From Ralstonia pickettii DTP0602 (GTDB taxonomy: Bacteria > Pseudomonadota > Gammaproteobacteria > Burkholderiales > Burkholderiaceae), in contig CP006669.1 of the NCBI GenBank assembly GCA_000471925.1, forward strand, positions 310,001-374,000: DNA of 64,000 nt, read 5' to 3'. The stretch's first letter is position 1; each line of letters starts with the position of its first letter. Positions 26,576 through 35,400 of the stretch are shown one piece after another. The notes beneath the pieces were generated by a model. That model searched no databases. It saw only the letters and a program-made list of their open reading frames with translations, and was not told the origin of the DNA. Both the position numbers and the translations under genes were made by a program.

Positions 26576-27480
26576 TATGGCAAAGGCACGTTGGCTTTGA
26601 AGAGTTCCTTGACCACTTTGATGAAATCCTCAACAACCTTTGATCGAGGTTGATGGGTAGGCAGAACCATCGAAAAGTGAAACTTCACGGCGGGCAACAA
26701 AGGGCGCCAAACTACGCCGGAATCACGCACTCTGCGAGCGGTGAAGGGATCGACTACAGTTAGGCCAAGTCCGCCTGCCACCAGACTGCATGCCACGTGA
26801 CCGAGCGACGTGACCACCGAGCGTTTGCATGTCACTCCGGCAGCTTCGAGTTCCATCTCCAATCGCATACGCACAGGGCTATTGCGGCTCAAGGAGATAA
26901 GCGGCTGATCTTGCAGGTCAGTAATTTTCAATGACTTCTTGCGGGCCAAGGCATGGCCGCGAGGGAGGACGCAGACTGCCGCGACGCTTGGTAGCGGGAA
27001 AACATCCACCCCTGGATACTCAGTGCCCGACATCTGAACAAAGCCGATATCGATTTGGTGCGCAGCGGCGAGCTCCAGCACGCCTAGAGAGTTTCGAACG
27101 TCCAGCGAGATCGCCAAATCGGGGCGAGAGAGCGAAAATTGCCTGACTCCTTCGGTGAGCAAGCTCAAACCCAAAGTATGCATTGACGCAACACGCAAGG
27201 TGCCGATGCGCGCTGACTTGAGGTCCAGCGCCACTCGCTCGATCTGCTCCATACCCTGGTAGAACTTGTCCACCTCACGGAACAGCCGCTGGGCTTCGGC
27301 TCCGGGAATGAGGCGATTTCCCTCACGCCTGAATAGACGAATTTCCAGTCTTTTCTCGAGATCCCTTATGAGCGCGCTCACTGCGGGCTGACTGATCTTC
27401 AGCAGTTCGGCCGCGACAGTCATGCTGCCGGACACCATGACACTACGGAAGGCTTCGAGTTGGCGGGGGTTCAATGGCAT
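26575..27480 (-). CDS. LysR-family transcriptional regulator
   Basis: This encodes 301 residues. The N-terminal winged helix-turn-helix is MPLNPRQLEAFRSVMVSGSM followed by VAAELLKISQPAVSALIRDLEKRL; the C-terminal effector-binding domain begins near GTLRVASMHTLGLSLL and resembles the octopine/nopaline-type LysR branch. It is divergent from the RidA gene (164-bp gap), the usual arrangement for autoregulated LysR control, and likely also governs the lyase/Bug genes that end 255 bp away. An ISL3 remnant overlaps the stop codon, so the last residues may not be native. Confidence 0.87.
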   Translation of the reverse strand: MPLNPRQLEAFRSVMVSGSMTVAAELLKISQPAVSALIRDLEKRLEIRLFRREGNRLIPGAEAQRLFREVDKFYQGMEQIERVALDLKSARIGTLRVASMHTLGLSLLTEGVRQFSLSRPDLAISLDVRNSLGVLELAAAHQIDIGFVQMSGTEYPGVDVFPLPSVAAVCVLPRGHALARKKSLKITDLQDQPLISLSRNSPVRMRLEMELEAAGVTCKRSVVTSLGHVACSLVAGGLGLTVVDPFTARRVRDSGVVWRPLLPAVKFHFSMVLPTHQPRSKVVEDFIKVVKELFKANVPLP

Positions 27481-27644
27481 AGGTAGCTAGGCGAAGACAT
27501 TCTGGCAAGCGTAATCAACGTCACAAGCTGATGCAAGCATGAGATCCCGAGTCACCTGTGGCCGCGCTCGCCATGGCAGCCTACTGGAGGTTCACTACTA
27601 GTCTACCCCTCGGGCCGCCTCGTACTATTCAAAGGAAATACCAC

Positions 27645-28052
27645 ATGCAAGACCGCGAAGTCATCGTTCCTCCCGCAATGCAATCAATCATGGACCGTGC
27701 TGGCTATGCACCGGCGGTCAGGGTTGGTGCGACTGTCTTCTGTGCCGGACAGGTTGGCCGGACGGCAGGCCTTCACGTAATTGCTGACCCTGAAGCGCAA
27801 TTCTTCGCTTGCTGGGAAAACCTGCGAGTATTGCTGCAAACAGCCGGCTGCACGTTTGAGGACGTCCTTGACATGACGACATACCATGTTCATATGAGTC
27901 AGCATATGCCGACTTTCAGAGAGGTAAAGAATCGCGTGTTTCCGCGCGGTACGTGCGCATGGACTGCTATCGGCGTATCAGAGCTTGCTCATCCCGGCCT
28001 GCTAGTCGAGATTAAATGTATAGCAGTAAGACGGGATGCGGCAGTGGCATGA
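27645..28052 (+). CDS. RidA/YjgF-family protein (enamine/imine deaminase-like)
   Basis: This encodes 135 residues from ATG 27645, preceded by AAAGGAA; an upstream in-frame start at 27558 lacks family similarity. Family blocks are APAVRVGATVFCAGQVG, ADPEAQFFACWENLRVLLQTAGCTFEDVLDMTTYHV and a terminal HPGLLVEIKCIAV. RidA hydrolyses reactive enamines and imines made during amino-acid metabolism; the catalytic-type arginine would lie in the FPRGTCAWTAIGV segment. Its position divergent from LysR and near a C-N lyase suggests it cleans up imine by-products of that pathway. Confidence 0.83.
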   Translation: MQDREVIVPPAMQSIMDRAGYAPAVRVGATVFCAGQVGRTAGLHVIADPEAQFFACWENLRVLLQTAGCTFEDVLDMTTYHVHMSQHMPTFREVKNRVFPRGTCAWTAIGVSELAHPGLLVEIKCIAVRRDAAVA

Positions 28053-29394
28053 ATCTCCCGTCGGAATTTCACCCGTGCTGCCAAAATTTGTACTTGACGC
28101 GCCAGTCGCCCCCTTAGACCGCCGAGGGGAGCGCAACCCTAGATTGGGTGATCCTAACCCTCTCCGGGGAAGTCGGGCTCTCTGTGAATGTGAAACCAAT
28201 CTCAGGGCTCGAAGCCCCAGTCGCCTCCACTTATCCAAGTGTCGATTTTTGCGAGGCAAACTGTCCCAATTAGGGCTGGCCGGACAACGACCGTTCCCAA
28301 GGCGAACCGGCCGATCCAATGTCTGGTTGCTGCGACGGGCGAGTGACGCTTCATGGCCGGCTACCGCCGTTGCGAATCCGCCAGCTTGAGGCAGTAAGCG
28401 ACTCGTTGAAGCGAACGGAGCAGGGGAGGGCGTGCCAGGCCGCGGCGATAAGGCACGATAACGTTGTGCTTATCGCGTGGTCCCCACGCGAAGGGGGGCA
28501 GGCTTGGTGATCTTGTATCCGAGACAGCCACGTGCGGAAGGCAAGGAAGCGTAGCCGGAACCCGGAACTGCAGCCCTTGAAAGCGCAGTGAGCCGCGGTG
28601 GGCTAAAGTGCAATGAATTGGGCCGCAAAGGACGACTTGCGTCTACGATGCAAGCCATCGGTCGGTCGATGCCAAGGCTGCTAAGCTCCTCTGCTGAAGT
28701 CACAAGGTCTTTGGGGGCCAAAATTACGTCTTGCGGCCCAATTTGTTGCACCCTCAGGTCATTCCTGCGTAGCTGGCTTGTCTAGCCGCAAGATAGGAGA
28801 CCAATATTCGTCTCTCCAACGCCTGGCTTGTGGCCAGGTTCCGGCTCAGTTCTGCGATCCCAGAGCGCTAGAGCGAGTCACAGAGCTTATACGAGCATGT
28901 CCTCGCCTTATGCCAAGATGACTGAAGTGCGGAGATGGCGAAACAAGTCCCGCCGGCGACCCCGAGGCTGCGCTAACGGACCTGTCCGGCGAGCGAGGGG
29001 AGAGGCCATGCGGGGACGTCGTCGGGCGGCCGCACGACGGTCTCAGCGTCCGTGTCGAGCACCGAATACGAGCCAATATGTGAACTCTTCTTGCTGGGGA
29101 ACCTAGCGCTCCCCAACTTGCCTGGGGCGTTTGCAATCCAATACCCGCCCCAATTGTTCACGCGGCCTTGCCGAGAGCATCACACTGACTCTCATAGCGC
29201 TGGCGCCATTCCGCTTTGCGCTCACCGCGCTAATCGATAATGTGCTCGGAGTACGGCTTGATTCAGGTGGCATTACATCGATGTTTTTCCATTGGATTGT
29301 GCGCCCATAAGGATAGGGTGAAAAGAATTTTGCGTCTAAGCTTGATTAGCTTTAAACTATCTTCTCTCATCCCTCGCCTGGAAAGGAAACGCGC
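28053..29394. other. 1.3-kb stretch without a supported gene
   Basis: Several short overlapping frames occur on both strands, none recognisable. It contains the 144-bp inverted-repeat element at 28608-28751. The last 150 bases are AT-rich and should hold the promoter of the H-NS-like gene; no clear -35/-10 pair can be assigned. Confidence 0.45.
28608..28751. mobile_element. 144-bp MITE-like inverted-repeat element
   Basis: Imperfect 21-bp inverted repeats (GTGCAA..AATTGGGCCGCAA, with two mismatches) lie at 28608-28628 and 28731-28751. The inner 13 bases AATTGGGCCGCAA are perfect. The interior has no credible gene. No target duplication was found beyond the repeats. Confidence 0.5.
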
Positions 29395-29706
29395 ATGGCA
29401 TCCTATAAGGAACTCATGTCCCAGAAGCAGGCCCTCGAAGCCCAACTGGAAGAGGTACGCGCTAATGAAGTAGCGGGCGTCATCGAGAAGATTCAGACCC
29501 TGATGGCGGAGTATGGCTTGACGGTCGAAGACATTGCCAAGCGCCGTCGCGGCCGTCCAGCGGGCAGCGGTGCAAGCAAGCCGAAGTCGGAACTGCCCCC
29601 TAAGTACCGTGACCCCAAGACCGGGAAGACTTGGTCCGGCCGTGGTCGCCAACCGGCCTGGCTCGGTAAGAACCCCAAGAGATTCCTGATTGCAGAAGAC
29701 GCCTAA
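29395..29706 (+). CDS. H-NS-family nucleoid-associated protein
   Basis: This encodes 103 residues. An N-terminal coiled-coil oligomerisation region (YKELMSQKQALEAQLEEVRANE) and a linker RRRGRPAGSG precede the C-terminal DNA-binding domain PKYRDPKTGKTWSGRGRQPAWL, containing the GRGRxPxWL variant of the H-NS core motif (W-T-G-RGRxP). A good ribosome-binding site (GGAAAGGAAACGCGC) sets the start. H-NS paralogues on mobile DNA silence AT-rich acquired genes. An intrinsic terminator follows at 29739. Confidence 0.93.
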   Translation: MASYKELMSQKQALEAQLEEVRANEVAGVIEKIQTLMAEYGLTVEDIAKRRRGRPAGSGASKPKSELPPKYRDPKTGKTWSGRGRQPAWLGKNPKRFLIAEDA

Positions 29707-29738
29707 ACCTCAGCTTCTGCCCCCCAGAATAGAATTCG

Positions 29739-29771
29739 CCCCTGCCCGCAATGCAGGGGTTTCGTTTTTTT
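29739..29771 (+). terminator. Rho-independent terminator of the H-NS-like gene
   Basis: The stem CCCCTGC (29739-29745) pairs with GCAGGGG (29753-29759) around a 7-base loop, followed by TTTCGTTTTTTT. It lies 33 bp after the stop codon. Confidence 0.85.
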
Positions 29772-29783
29772 GAGAGCAGCACC

Positions 29784-30077
29784 ATGTCCTTTGAAGCGAT
29801 TCACGCCGAGATCATGCTTGCCCGGCCATACCTGATTCCTCACGAACGCACAGAGAAAGGGATAAGGAATGGGTATTCTTATTGGCTGCGGGTTCCGCCC
29901 AGCAAGGAACTGCGAGTCATCCGTTTTTCGCAAGAAGGTGGTAGCTACGAGCTCGTGCGTTCAGCCAGCGAGCGCAAAACACGAGAGAAGGTACGACAGC
30001 ATTTCTCCGGCTCAGTATCCGAGCTCTTGGCCATTATCGATGAGCAGGTTGAAATCATCCGAAAACAGTCGCGCTAG
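29784..30077 (+). CDS. Hypothetical protein
   Basis: This encodes 97 residues from ATG 29784 (MSFEAIHAEIMLARPYLIPH). The first in-frame start at 29751 falls in the terminator hairpin, so I reject it. I do not recognise the family. It is a small basic protein with a beta-rich middle (YSYWLRVPPSKELRVIRFSQEGGSYELV) and a helical C-terminus (SVSELLAIIDEQVEIIRKQ). It follows the H-NS-like gene closely and may be expressed by read-through. Confidence 0.6.
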   Translation: MSFEAIHAEIMLARPYLIPHERTEKGIRNGYSYWLRVPPSKELRVIRFSQEGGSYELVRSASERKTREKVRQHFSGSVSELLAIIDEQVEIIRKQSR

Positions 30078-30129
30078 TCACATTTGCCGGCGGGGACCGA
30101 CGCAGCGGTTCGGCCATGGGGCCATCCCT

Positions 30130-31556
30130 CAATCCACCCAAGATAAGCCGTCAAATAGAATCGCAATTTGCCACGCGCACGCTTGACAGATGACGAGGTT
30201 CGAGCGGCCGCCGCCCTGCTTGCGCTGGCTGTTTAGCGCAAGCAGGGCGGCGGCCAATAGAGGATCGTTTCTCGATCTTCGCTTGGCTCTCATGCCCCTG
30301 TCCGATCTGTTCGCTACGCTTACCCAATATCTGCACACCAAGGTCTTTCACGATCTTGCCCGTCATCCCGAATATCCAGCCGCATTCACCCGTCAGCGCA
30401 AGCTCACCCTGCCCACACTGATCGCGTTCATGCTTGGCAACTTGCGCATGGGCGTTCAAGCCGAACTCGATCAATTCTTCGCCGCGCTCGCCCGCCAAAA
30501 CACCTTGTGCCGGCGAGTCAGTGAACAAGCCTTCGCCCAGGCTCGCAGCAAACTCAGCGGCGATGTCTTTGCTCACCTCAATGACTGGCTGCTTCAGCAG
30601 GTGTCCAACCATTTGCCGCGCTGGCATGGCTTTCGGCTGGTCGCAGCCGACGCCTCGCACCTGCGTTTTGCCATCCGCCACAGCCATCTGCCTCGAGCCG
30701 CCACCCGTGATCAACTCGCTTTCGGCCTGTACCTCCCCGGGGCCGAGATGATGCTCGCCGCCTCACTGCACAGCGTGCTCGAGAACGAACGCCAGATCCT
30801 GTTCGAGCATCTGGACCGCCTGCAATCCGACGACTTGCTGTTGCTCGACCGCGGCTACCCGGCCCGCTGGCTGGTAGCCGTACTCAACCAACGAAACATC
30901 CCTTTCTGCATGCGCGCCGACGGTAGCGGCTTTGCTGCCCTGCGGGACTTCGTCCGCTCCGGCCGCGCCGAGACCGTCGTCACGCTCCCGGCTCCAGCCC
31001 GCAATGACGCGCGCGACTATGAATGTGCGTCCGTCCCGCAGACCGTCCGGCTCATCCGGCAGATCTCGCCAGCCGCCAAGGTTCGCGTGCTCATCACCAA
31101 TCTGCTCGACAGGCACCGCCATCCGGCTGCCACCTTCCGCGATCTCTATCACCAGCGCTGGCGTCTCGAGGAGGCCTTCAAACGCCTCAAACACCGCATG
31201 GCACTCGAACACCTGTCCGGCCTCTCACAGTTGGCCGCCAGGCAGGACTTCGGAGCCAAAGTCCTGTGCGATAACCTGCACGCCCTGTGCTGTCTTGCGG
31301 CCGCGCAGGAACATGACATTGACTCGGATCATCGGATCAACCGTGCCTACGCCATCACCGCCCTTAAACGTGTCCTGCCTGCACTGCTGCTCGGCCTGCG
31401 CTGGGCCAAGGCTGCCCTGAACGAGACCTTGACCTTGATCGCAACACGTCTCCAGCGCGTGCGACCAGATCGCGCCAAGCCCCGTCCACCACGCCACAAG
31501 CCTCATCGACATGCCGCTTATAAGGCTTGTTGATGCTGCTTATCTTGGGTGGATTG
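30130..31556 (+). mobile_element. IS4-family element with 10-bp target duplication
   Basis: Terminal inverted repeats CAATCCACCCAAGATAAGC lie at 30130-30148 and, reversed, 31538-31556. GGCCATCCCT is duplicated at 30120-30129 and 31557-31566, a size typical of IS4. One intact transposase gene is inside. It inserted next to IS66 debris. Confidence 0.93.
30292..31533 (+). CDS. IS4-family transposase
   Basis: This encodes 413 residues from ATG 30292 (MPLSDLFATLTQYL); an in-frame start at 30190 would add 34 residues. The DDE residues lie in VAADASHLRFAI (first Asp), LLLLDRGYPARWLV (second Asp) and the YREK-type box YHQRWRLEEAFKRLK (Y-2-R-3-E-6-K), which defines IS4. The C-terminus is basic. No frameshift or stop is present. 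Confidence 0.93.
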   Translation: MPLSDLFATLTQYLHTKVFHDLARHPEYPAAFTRQRKLTLPTLIAFMLGNLRMGVQAELDQFFAALARQNTLCRRVSEQAFAQARSKLSGDVFAHLNDWLLQQVSNHLPRWHGFRLVAADASHLRFAIRHSHLPRAATRDQLAFGLYLPGAEMMLAASLHSVLENERQILFEHLDRLQSDDLLLLDRGYPARWLVAVLNQRNIPFCMRADGSGFAALRDFVRSGRAETVVTLPAPARNDARDYECASVPQTVRLIRQISPAAKVRVLITNLLDRHRHPAATFRDLYHQRWRLEEAFKRLKHRMALEHLSGLSQLAARQDFGAKVLCDNLHALCCLAAAQEHDIDSDHRINRAYAITALKRVLPALLLGLRWAKAALNETLTLIATRLQRVRPDRAKPRPPRHKPHRHAAYKAC

Positions 31557-31682
31557 GGCCATCCCTCCGCATGTTCAGCCATTGCCGCATCGAGGTCCAG
31601 CGCCATGAGCGGCACGCTGATCGTGTACTGGCCGCTCCCGGCGGCGCAGCAATGCTGCCCAACTGCTCGGGGACTGGATGCG

Positions 31683-31900
31683 ATGATTCGCATTGGCGTG
31701 CTGCGGCTGGCTGTCGAGCCCATCGACGTGCTTGCCGATACCGAGCGGCTGCTGGCGCGCGTGGTGCAGGTCTTCGGCACAGCCCAATCTCATCACGCTT
31801 ACCTGTTTGCGAACGCCCGCCACACCCCCATCAAGCTATTGATACTTGACGGCCTCGGCGTCTGGTGCGCCGCTCTCCGCCTCAACGAAATCATAAACTG
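31683..31900 (+). pseudogene. IS66 TnpB (orf2) remnant
   Basis: The frame from 31683 (MIRIGVLRLAVEPIDVL) through RLLARVVQVFG, HHAYLFANARHTPIKLLILDG and GVWCAALRLN matches the IS66 accessory protein TnpB. In intact TnpB the second block is VEPxDMRxGxxxL; here it is degraded (DVLADTERL). The end and the TnpA/TnpC partners are missing. Confidence 0.7.
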
Positions 31901-32045
31901 GTGCAGATGATCGTCCGTCCAGCCCATGGACGCCTGGATGATCTCGTGAAGCTGAGCCGACGTGATGTGCTCATGAATGAGCACGCACAGGTCGCCAAAT
32001 CGGCGACTCGAGCCATACAGCGTAAATCGGAGGGACGAGCGTTCC
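31880..32045 (-). pseudogene. pRiA4b ORF-3-like protein remnant
   Basis: The minus strand shows AVWLESPIWRPVRAH in one frame, then, shifted, TSAQLHEIIQASMGWTDDHL followed by HQFMI. (L/I)xxxxPPIWRR and LHxxIQxAMGWxDxHLHxF are the N-terminal blocks of the pRiA4b ORF-3 family found in mobile elements. The rest is lost. Confidence 0.6.
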
Positions 32046-32295
32046 TACATCGACGATGATCGCCGCGACCAAGGAATCAGTTTTTCCACCGATCTTTGGC
32101 ACTGCAGCAATAGTTGCCCCGCCTATAGTGAAACTCTGGTACAGCCCCTGCACCCGCATAGGTATGGGGGCCGCAGACGAGATCCAGCGGTACGTCTGCC
32201 TCGACATCGCCCTCATCAAAGCGATCTGGACCGATGAGGTCTGGAGCTTGGATCGTGGCCGCCGGCCAGCCCGGTGTACTTTCTTGGAGGCCTCC

Positions 32296-33537
32296 ATGCT
32301 CTACCGGTTCATGGAGTATCAGCGCGCAATGTTCGCGCCATTCGCTGTGTGGGCAGCGAACGCGGCAAGCGCGTTTTCCGATCATGAGAACCCGCTGTCG
32401 CAGATACCGGGCGCTCCCGCCTTTGCCACTGGTTACGAAATGCTGTCCCGTCTGGGACAAACCTACGACAAGCCGGGGTTCGGTATCGCAGCTGTTGAGC
32501 ACAACGGCTGCGTCATCCCTGTGGTCGAGCAAGTCGTCCTGGAAAGGGCATTTTGCCGCCTTTTGCGCTTCGCACCTGATCCGGTCACACTTGGCGCCGC
32601 CGCTTCGCATACAAGACCTGCTGTGCTGGTCTGTGCGCCGCTGGCTGGGCATCACGCCGTCATGCTTCGCGAGGTCGTCGAAACCTTATTGCCCGAGCAT
32701 ATTGTCTATGTGACGGACTGGATTGATGCGCGCTGTGTTCCACTGGTGGACGGGCCGTTTCACCTGGATGACTACGTCACCGAACTGCAGGCGTTTATCC
32801 GTCAGATTGGCGCGGCGGAACCACTGCACGTGATTGCCATCTGCCAGGCCACCGTACCGGCCCTGGCGGCTGTTTCCCTGTTGGCCAGCGCGGACGAGCC
32901 GACTCCCAGGAGTCTGATCCTAATGGGCGGGCCGATCGATGCGCGTCGCAGCCCCACCGCAGTGGGAAGATTCGCCGCAGACCACTCCCTTATGTGGTTT
33001 CAACGGAATTTGATCTATACAGTGCCCGGTCGCTATGCCGGTGCCGGTCGCAAGGTGTACCCGAACTTCCTGCAGCTTGCCGGCTTGATGGCGGCACAGC
33101 CAGGTCTTTTGGCGACGTCGCACTGGGACTACTATTTGGAACGCGTGGTGGGTGACTACGAGCGTGCCGAAGCCCTCCGGCGCGTTTGCGATGCCTACCA
33201 CGCGGTGCTCGACATGGCGGCCGAGTTCTACCTGGATACCATCCAGATCGTGTTCCAGGAATTCCGTCTGGCGCGCGGCAATTGGTTCGTGCAAGGGCAG
33301 CCCGTGCGTCCGCAAGACATCCGCGCCACTACGCTACTGACCATAGAAGGCGACCACGACGCCATTTCTGGCTGCGGGCAGACCCACGCAGCGCACGGTC
33401 TGTGCCGCGGCATTGCGGCACGGGACAAGCGGCACGTGACGGCGCGCCGGTGCGGCCACTATGATCTTTTCTCTGGCCCCCGGTGGCGCTCCGAGATATA
33501 CCCTGGCATCCGCGCCCTGACTCGACAAAATACCTAG
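32296..33537 (+). CDS. Intracellular polyhydroxybutyrate depolymerase
   Basis: This encodes 413 residues from ATG 32296 with a GGAGG six bases upstream. It degrades native intracellular PHB granules. The lipase-like box carries cysteine as nucleophile (AICQAT, Cys183), with Asp355 in EGDHDAIS and His388 in CGHYDLFSG. This triad and its numbering coincide with those I recall for C. necator PhaZ1. There is no signal peptide, as expected for the intracellular class. The upstream open frame to 32056 is not part of the protein. It stands alone among IS debris, without other pha genes in the window. Confidence 0.93.
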   Translation: MLYRFMEYQRAMFAPFAVWAANAASAFSDHENPLSQIPGAPAFATGYEMLSRLGQTYDKPGFGIAAVEHNGCVIPVVEQVVLERAFCRLLRFAPDPVTLGAAASHTRPAVLVCAPLAGHHAVMLREVVETLLPEHIVYVTDWIDARCVPLVDGPFHLDDYVTELQAFIRQIGAAEPLHVIAICQATVPALAAVSLLASADEPTPRSLILMGGPIDARRSPTAVGRFAADHSLMWFQRNLIYTVPGRYAGAGRKVYPNFLQLAGLMAAQPGLLATSHWDYYLERVVGDYERAEALRRVCDAYHAVLDMAAEFYLDTIQIVFQEFRLARGNWFVQGQPVRPQDIRATTLLTIEGDHDAISGCGQTHAAHGLCRGIAARDKRHVTARRCGHYDLFSGPRWRSEIYPGIRALTRQNT

Positions 33538-33836
33538 CCGCGGTGCCCGCGCCCATCATCCAAACACCACAGTTGGCCCTGCAAGTGGCAGTCGCAAGAA
33601 TTCGATGTCGGCCGTCCACGATGACGTTGCTCACCACTGCGCCTAGCAATACCGCTTCTCCAACGAGGCAATGGTGATCCGCGACATTCGGCGTTAGCAA
33701 TCCTTCGCGACAAATAGGTCACAACGTGATAGGGGCCTCTCGATACTTCATACAACTCATCTCGAGTCTCGGAGGTGGACACCATTCATGCCCGGTGCCA
33801 AGAACGAAGATCGCGCCGCCTGCGGCAGGAGCCGTG
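33538..33836. other. Gap without a supported gene
   Basis: This separates phaZ from the convergent small gene. No family resemblance, terminator or repeat was recognised. Confidence 0.4.
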
Positions 33837-34037
33837 TTACGGAATGCGGCGCAGGGCTTCAAGCATAGAAGCCCCTTGACTCGTCAAGCGAGGGTGGGCA
33901 TTTGGGCTGCCGTGGCCATGCTCCATCGTCACCAGTTTGTGGACCAGCAAGCCGTCTAACTGTTCCGGTTCGAGATCGTCGATGTCTTGCGCATCGCCAA
34001 GCAGTAGCAGCGCGGCAATTTCATGCGGACTGAGCAT
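33837..34037 (-). CDS. Small conserved-looking hypothetical protein
   Basis: This encodes 66 residues (MLSPHEIAALLLLGDAQDID...). A strong ribosome-binding site (AAAGGAG, six bases before the ATG) and helix-rich content with a possible winged-helix ending (LVTMEHG...PRLTSQGASMLEAL) suggest a real small protein, perhaps a DNA-binding helper. I do not know its function. Confidence 0.6.
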   Translation of the reverse strand: MLSPHEIAALLLLGDAQDIDDLEPEQLDGLLVHKLVTMEHGHGSPNAHPRLTSQGASMLEALRRIP

Positions 34038-34359
34038 GTCAGGCTCCTTTGTCGGGGGGCGGAAAAGGAACTACGACTGCTGGTCCGTGGACGGAGTTCC
34101 ACGGAGGATGACAGGACCAACATTGAGTGAACTCGGTGCGAGGACGCGCTGAGTATGCGCACACCAAGCATTGACACTAAACGCTCTTGTCCCCGGATTC
34201 AAGCTCTACGTGTGCTGCAATGCAGCGGAGCGAAGCTGAAACACATCGGATCGTTGGTTGATATTTCAGCCGTTTGGCAACCCCATGGTGAGCCCACGGA
34301 TCACTGCAGATCGCGACAAAGGTTATACTCCGCGCTCCAACGAATAACGGATAATCAAC
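34038..34359. other. Intergenic region between divergent small gene and histone-like gene
   Basis: This 322-bp gap should hold promoters for the minus-strand 66-residue gene and the plus-strand H1-like gene. The portion 34255-34355 is somewhat AT-richer. No operator was identified. Confidence 0.35.
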
Positions 34360-34818
34360 ATGGTCGCAGAAGCCAAAGCATCGACGCCGACGAGCGCGGT
34401 TACCAAAAGGAAGCCTGTCGCAAAGAAGTTGACGGCACCGACGAAGAAGGCGAGCGTGCTCGCACGTGAAGCCCAGGCAGCGAAAAAGCGCTTGCTGAAA
34501 CTGCGCGCCGACACGAAGAAGGCCATTGAAGCCGCAAAGCGTGAGGTCGTGAAAGCCACTGAAGCCGCAAAGTCCGCAGCGCGTTTTGAGAAGCAAGCCG
34601 CAAAGGACAAGCTCGCGGCGAAAAAAGCGAAGGCTGTAGGCGTCAAGAAGACTTCCGGCAAAGCTGCCGCCACGAAGGTCGCCTCGAAAAAGGCTGCTGG
34701 TAGCAAAGCCGCCGCGACTGTTGTGCCGAAGAAGGCTGCGGTGACGTCCGCAACGAAGAAGCGAGCCCCGGCGAAAAAGGTGGCACAGACCGTCGTGACA
34801 CCCGAAGCTTCGGCGTGA
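34360..34818 (+). CDS. Histone H1-like Lys/Ala-rich protein
   Basis: This encodes 152 residues, very rich in lysine and alanine, with repeated AKKxxA/KKAAxxKA units in the C-terminal half (VASKKAAGSKAAATVVPKKA) and a helical middle (LAREAQAAKKRLLKLRADTKKA). Composition matches the histone-H1-like nucleoid proteins of beta-proteobacteria (BpH1/AlgP type). It would bind DNA nonspecifically and compact it. A GC-rich hairpin terminator follows at 34871. Start 34360 is the only sensible one. Confidence 0.85.
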   Translation: MVAEAKASTPTSAVTKRKPVAKKLTAPTKKASVLAREAQAAKKRLLKLRADTKKAIEAAKREVVKATEAAKSAARFEKQAAKDKLAAKKAKAVGVKKTSGKAAATKVASKKAAGSKAAATVVPKKAAVTSATKKRAPAKKVAQTVVTPEASA

Positions 34819-34870
34819 TCTTTCGCCTCAACCGAGTTGGCCTTCGGCAACCGGTCGATTGAGGCAGGAT

Positions 34871-34894
34871 GGGCGCTCACCGGCGCCCCGTTTT
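34871..34894 (+). terminator. Rho-independent terminator of the H1-like gene
   Basis: GGGCGC (34871-34876) pairs with GCGCCC (34883-34888), followed by CGTTTT. It lies 52 bp after the stop. Confidence 0.7.
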
Positions 34895-35400
34895 GATCGC
34901 CCCGGCCAGGCCGCACAGAGCGCGCCGTGGCAAGCAGCAACGTGCCGCGCCATGAGGTCAACTCCGCATGCCGAGCGCTAGACCCATGCCCATGACATCG
35001 GTCTGCGACTGTGCGTACCCATTTCTGCGAACCGTGAAGAGGGGCGTCTCCTGATAATGTGGGCCTTCGTGCCGCTGCGCGACGCGTGGAGCAGGCCATA
35101 CATCAGTTCAGAGATTCTCTATTCCTTTTTGCGTTGCGAGGTTTGGCAAGCGACCCAAGCACTGTCTCGTTGAGCAAGAATGACCGACCGGTCGGTTGGC
35201 GCGCCAACATGATTACTGGTGGCGGGAGCAACTTCAGCGTGGTCATGTGACAACACGTGTTGGCTGCGCAGGCGCTTGAAATTGCCGATCACCGCCGTCC
35301 CCAGGACACGGATGTCAACGCAGCGCGCGCTCTCTTCCGCGAGGTGGAGAGCATTTTTTTGTGCCCTGCGAGTGCGTGCAAACGCGAAAAGCCCGAGACG
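34895..35400. other. Gap of about 500 bp with a TetR-operator-like palindrome
   Basis: No gene is supported. The perfect palindrome ACCGACCGGTCGGT at 35183-35196 looks like a TetR/AcrR-family operator, but no TetR gene or adjacent promoter target is visible in the window; it may be left from a deleted gene. Confidence 0.45.

Noticed and set aside
28470..28751. Minus-strand 93-codon frame (DVILAPKDLVTSAEELSSLGI...)
   Set aside because: Looked protein-like at first, but it starts in and runs through the inverted-repeat element and ends in low-complexity sequence; no family could be named.
32056..32295. Upstream in-frame extension of the PHB depolymerase
   Set aside because: The ATG at 32296 has a good ribosome-binding site and gives a catalytic triad numbered as expected; the extension overlaps IS/pRiA4b debris.
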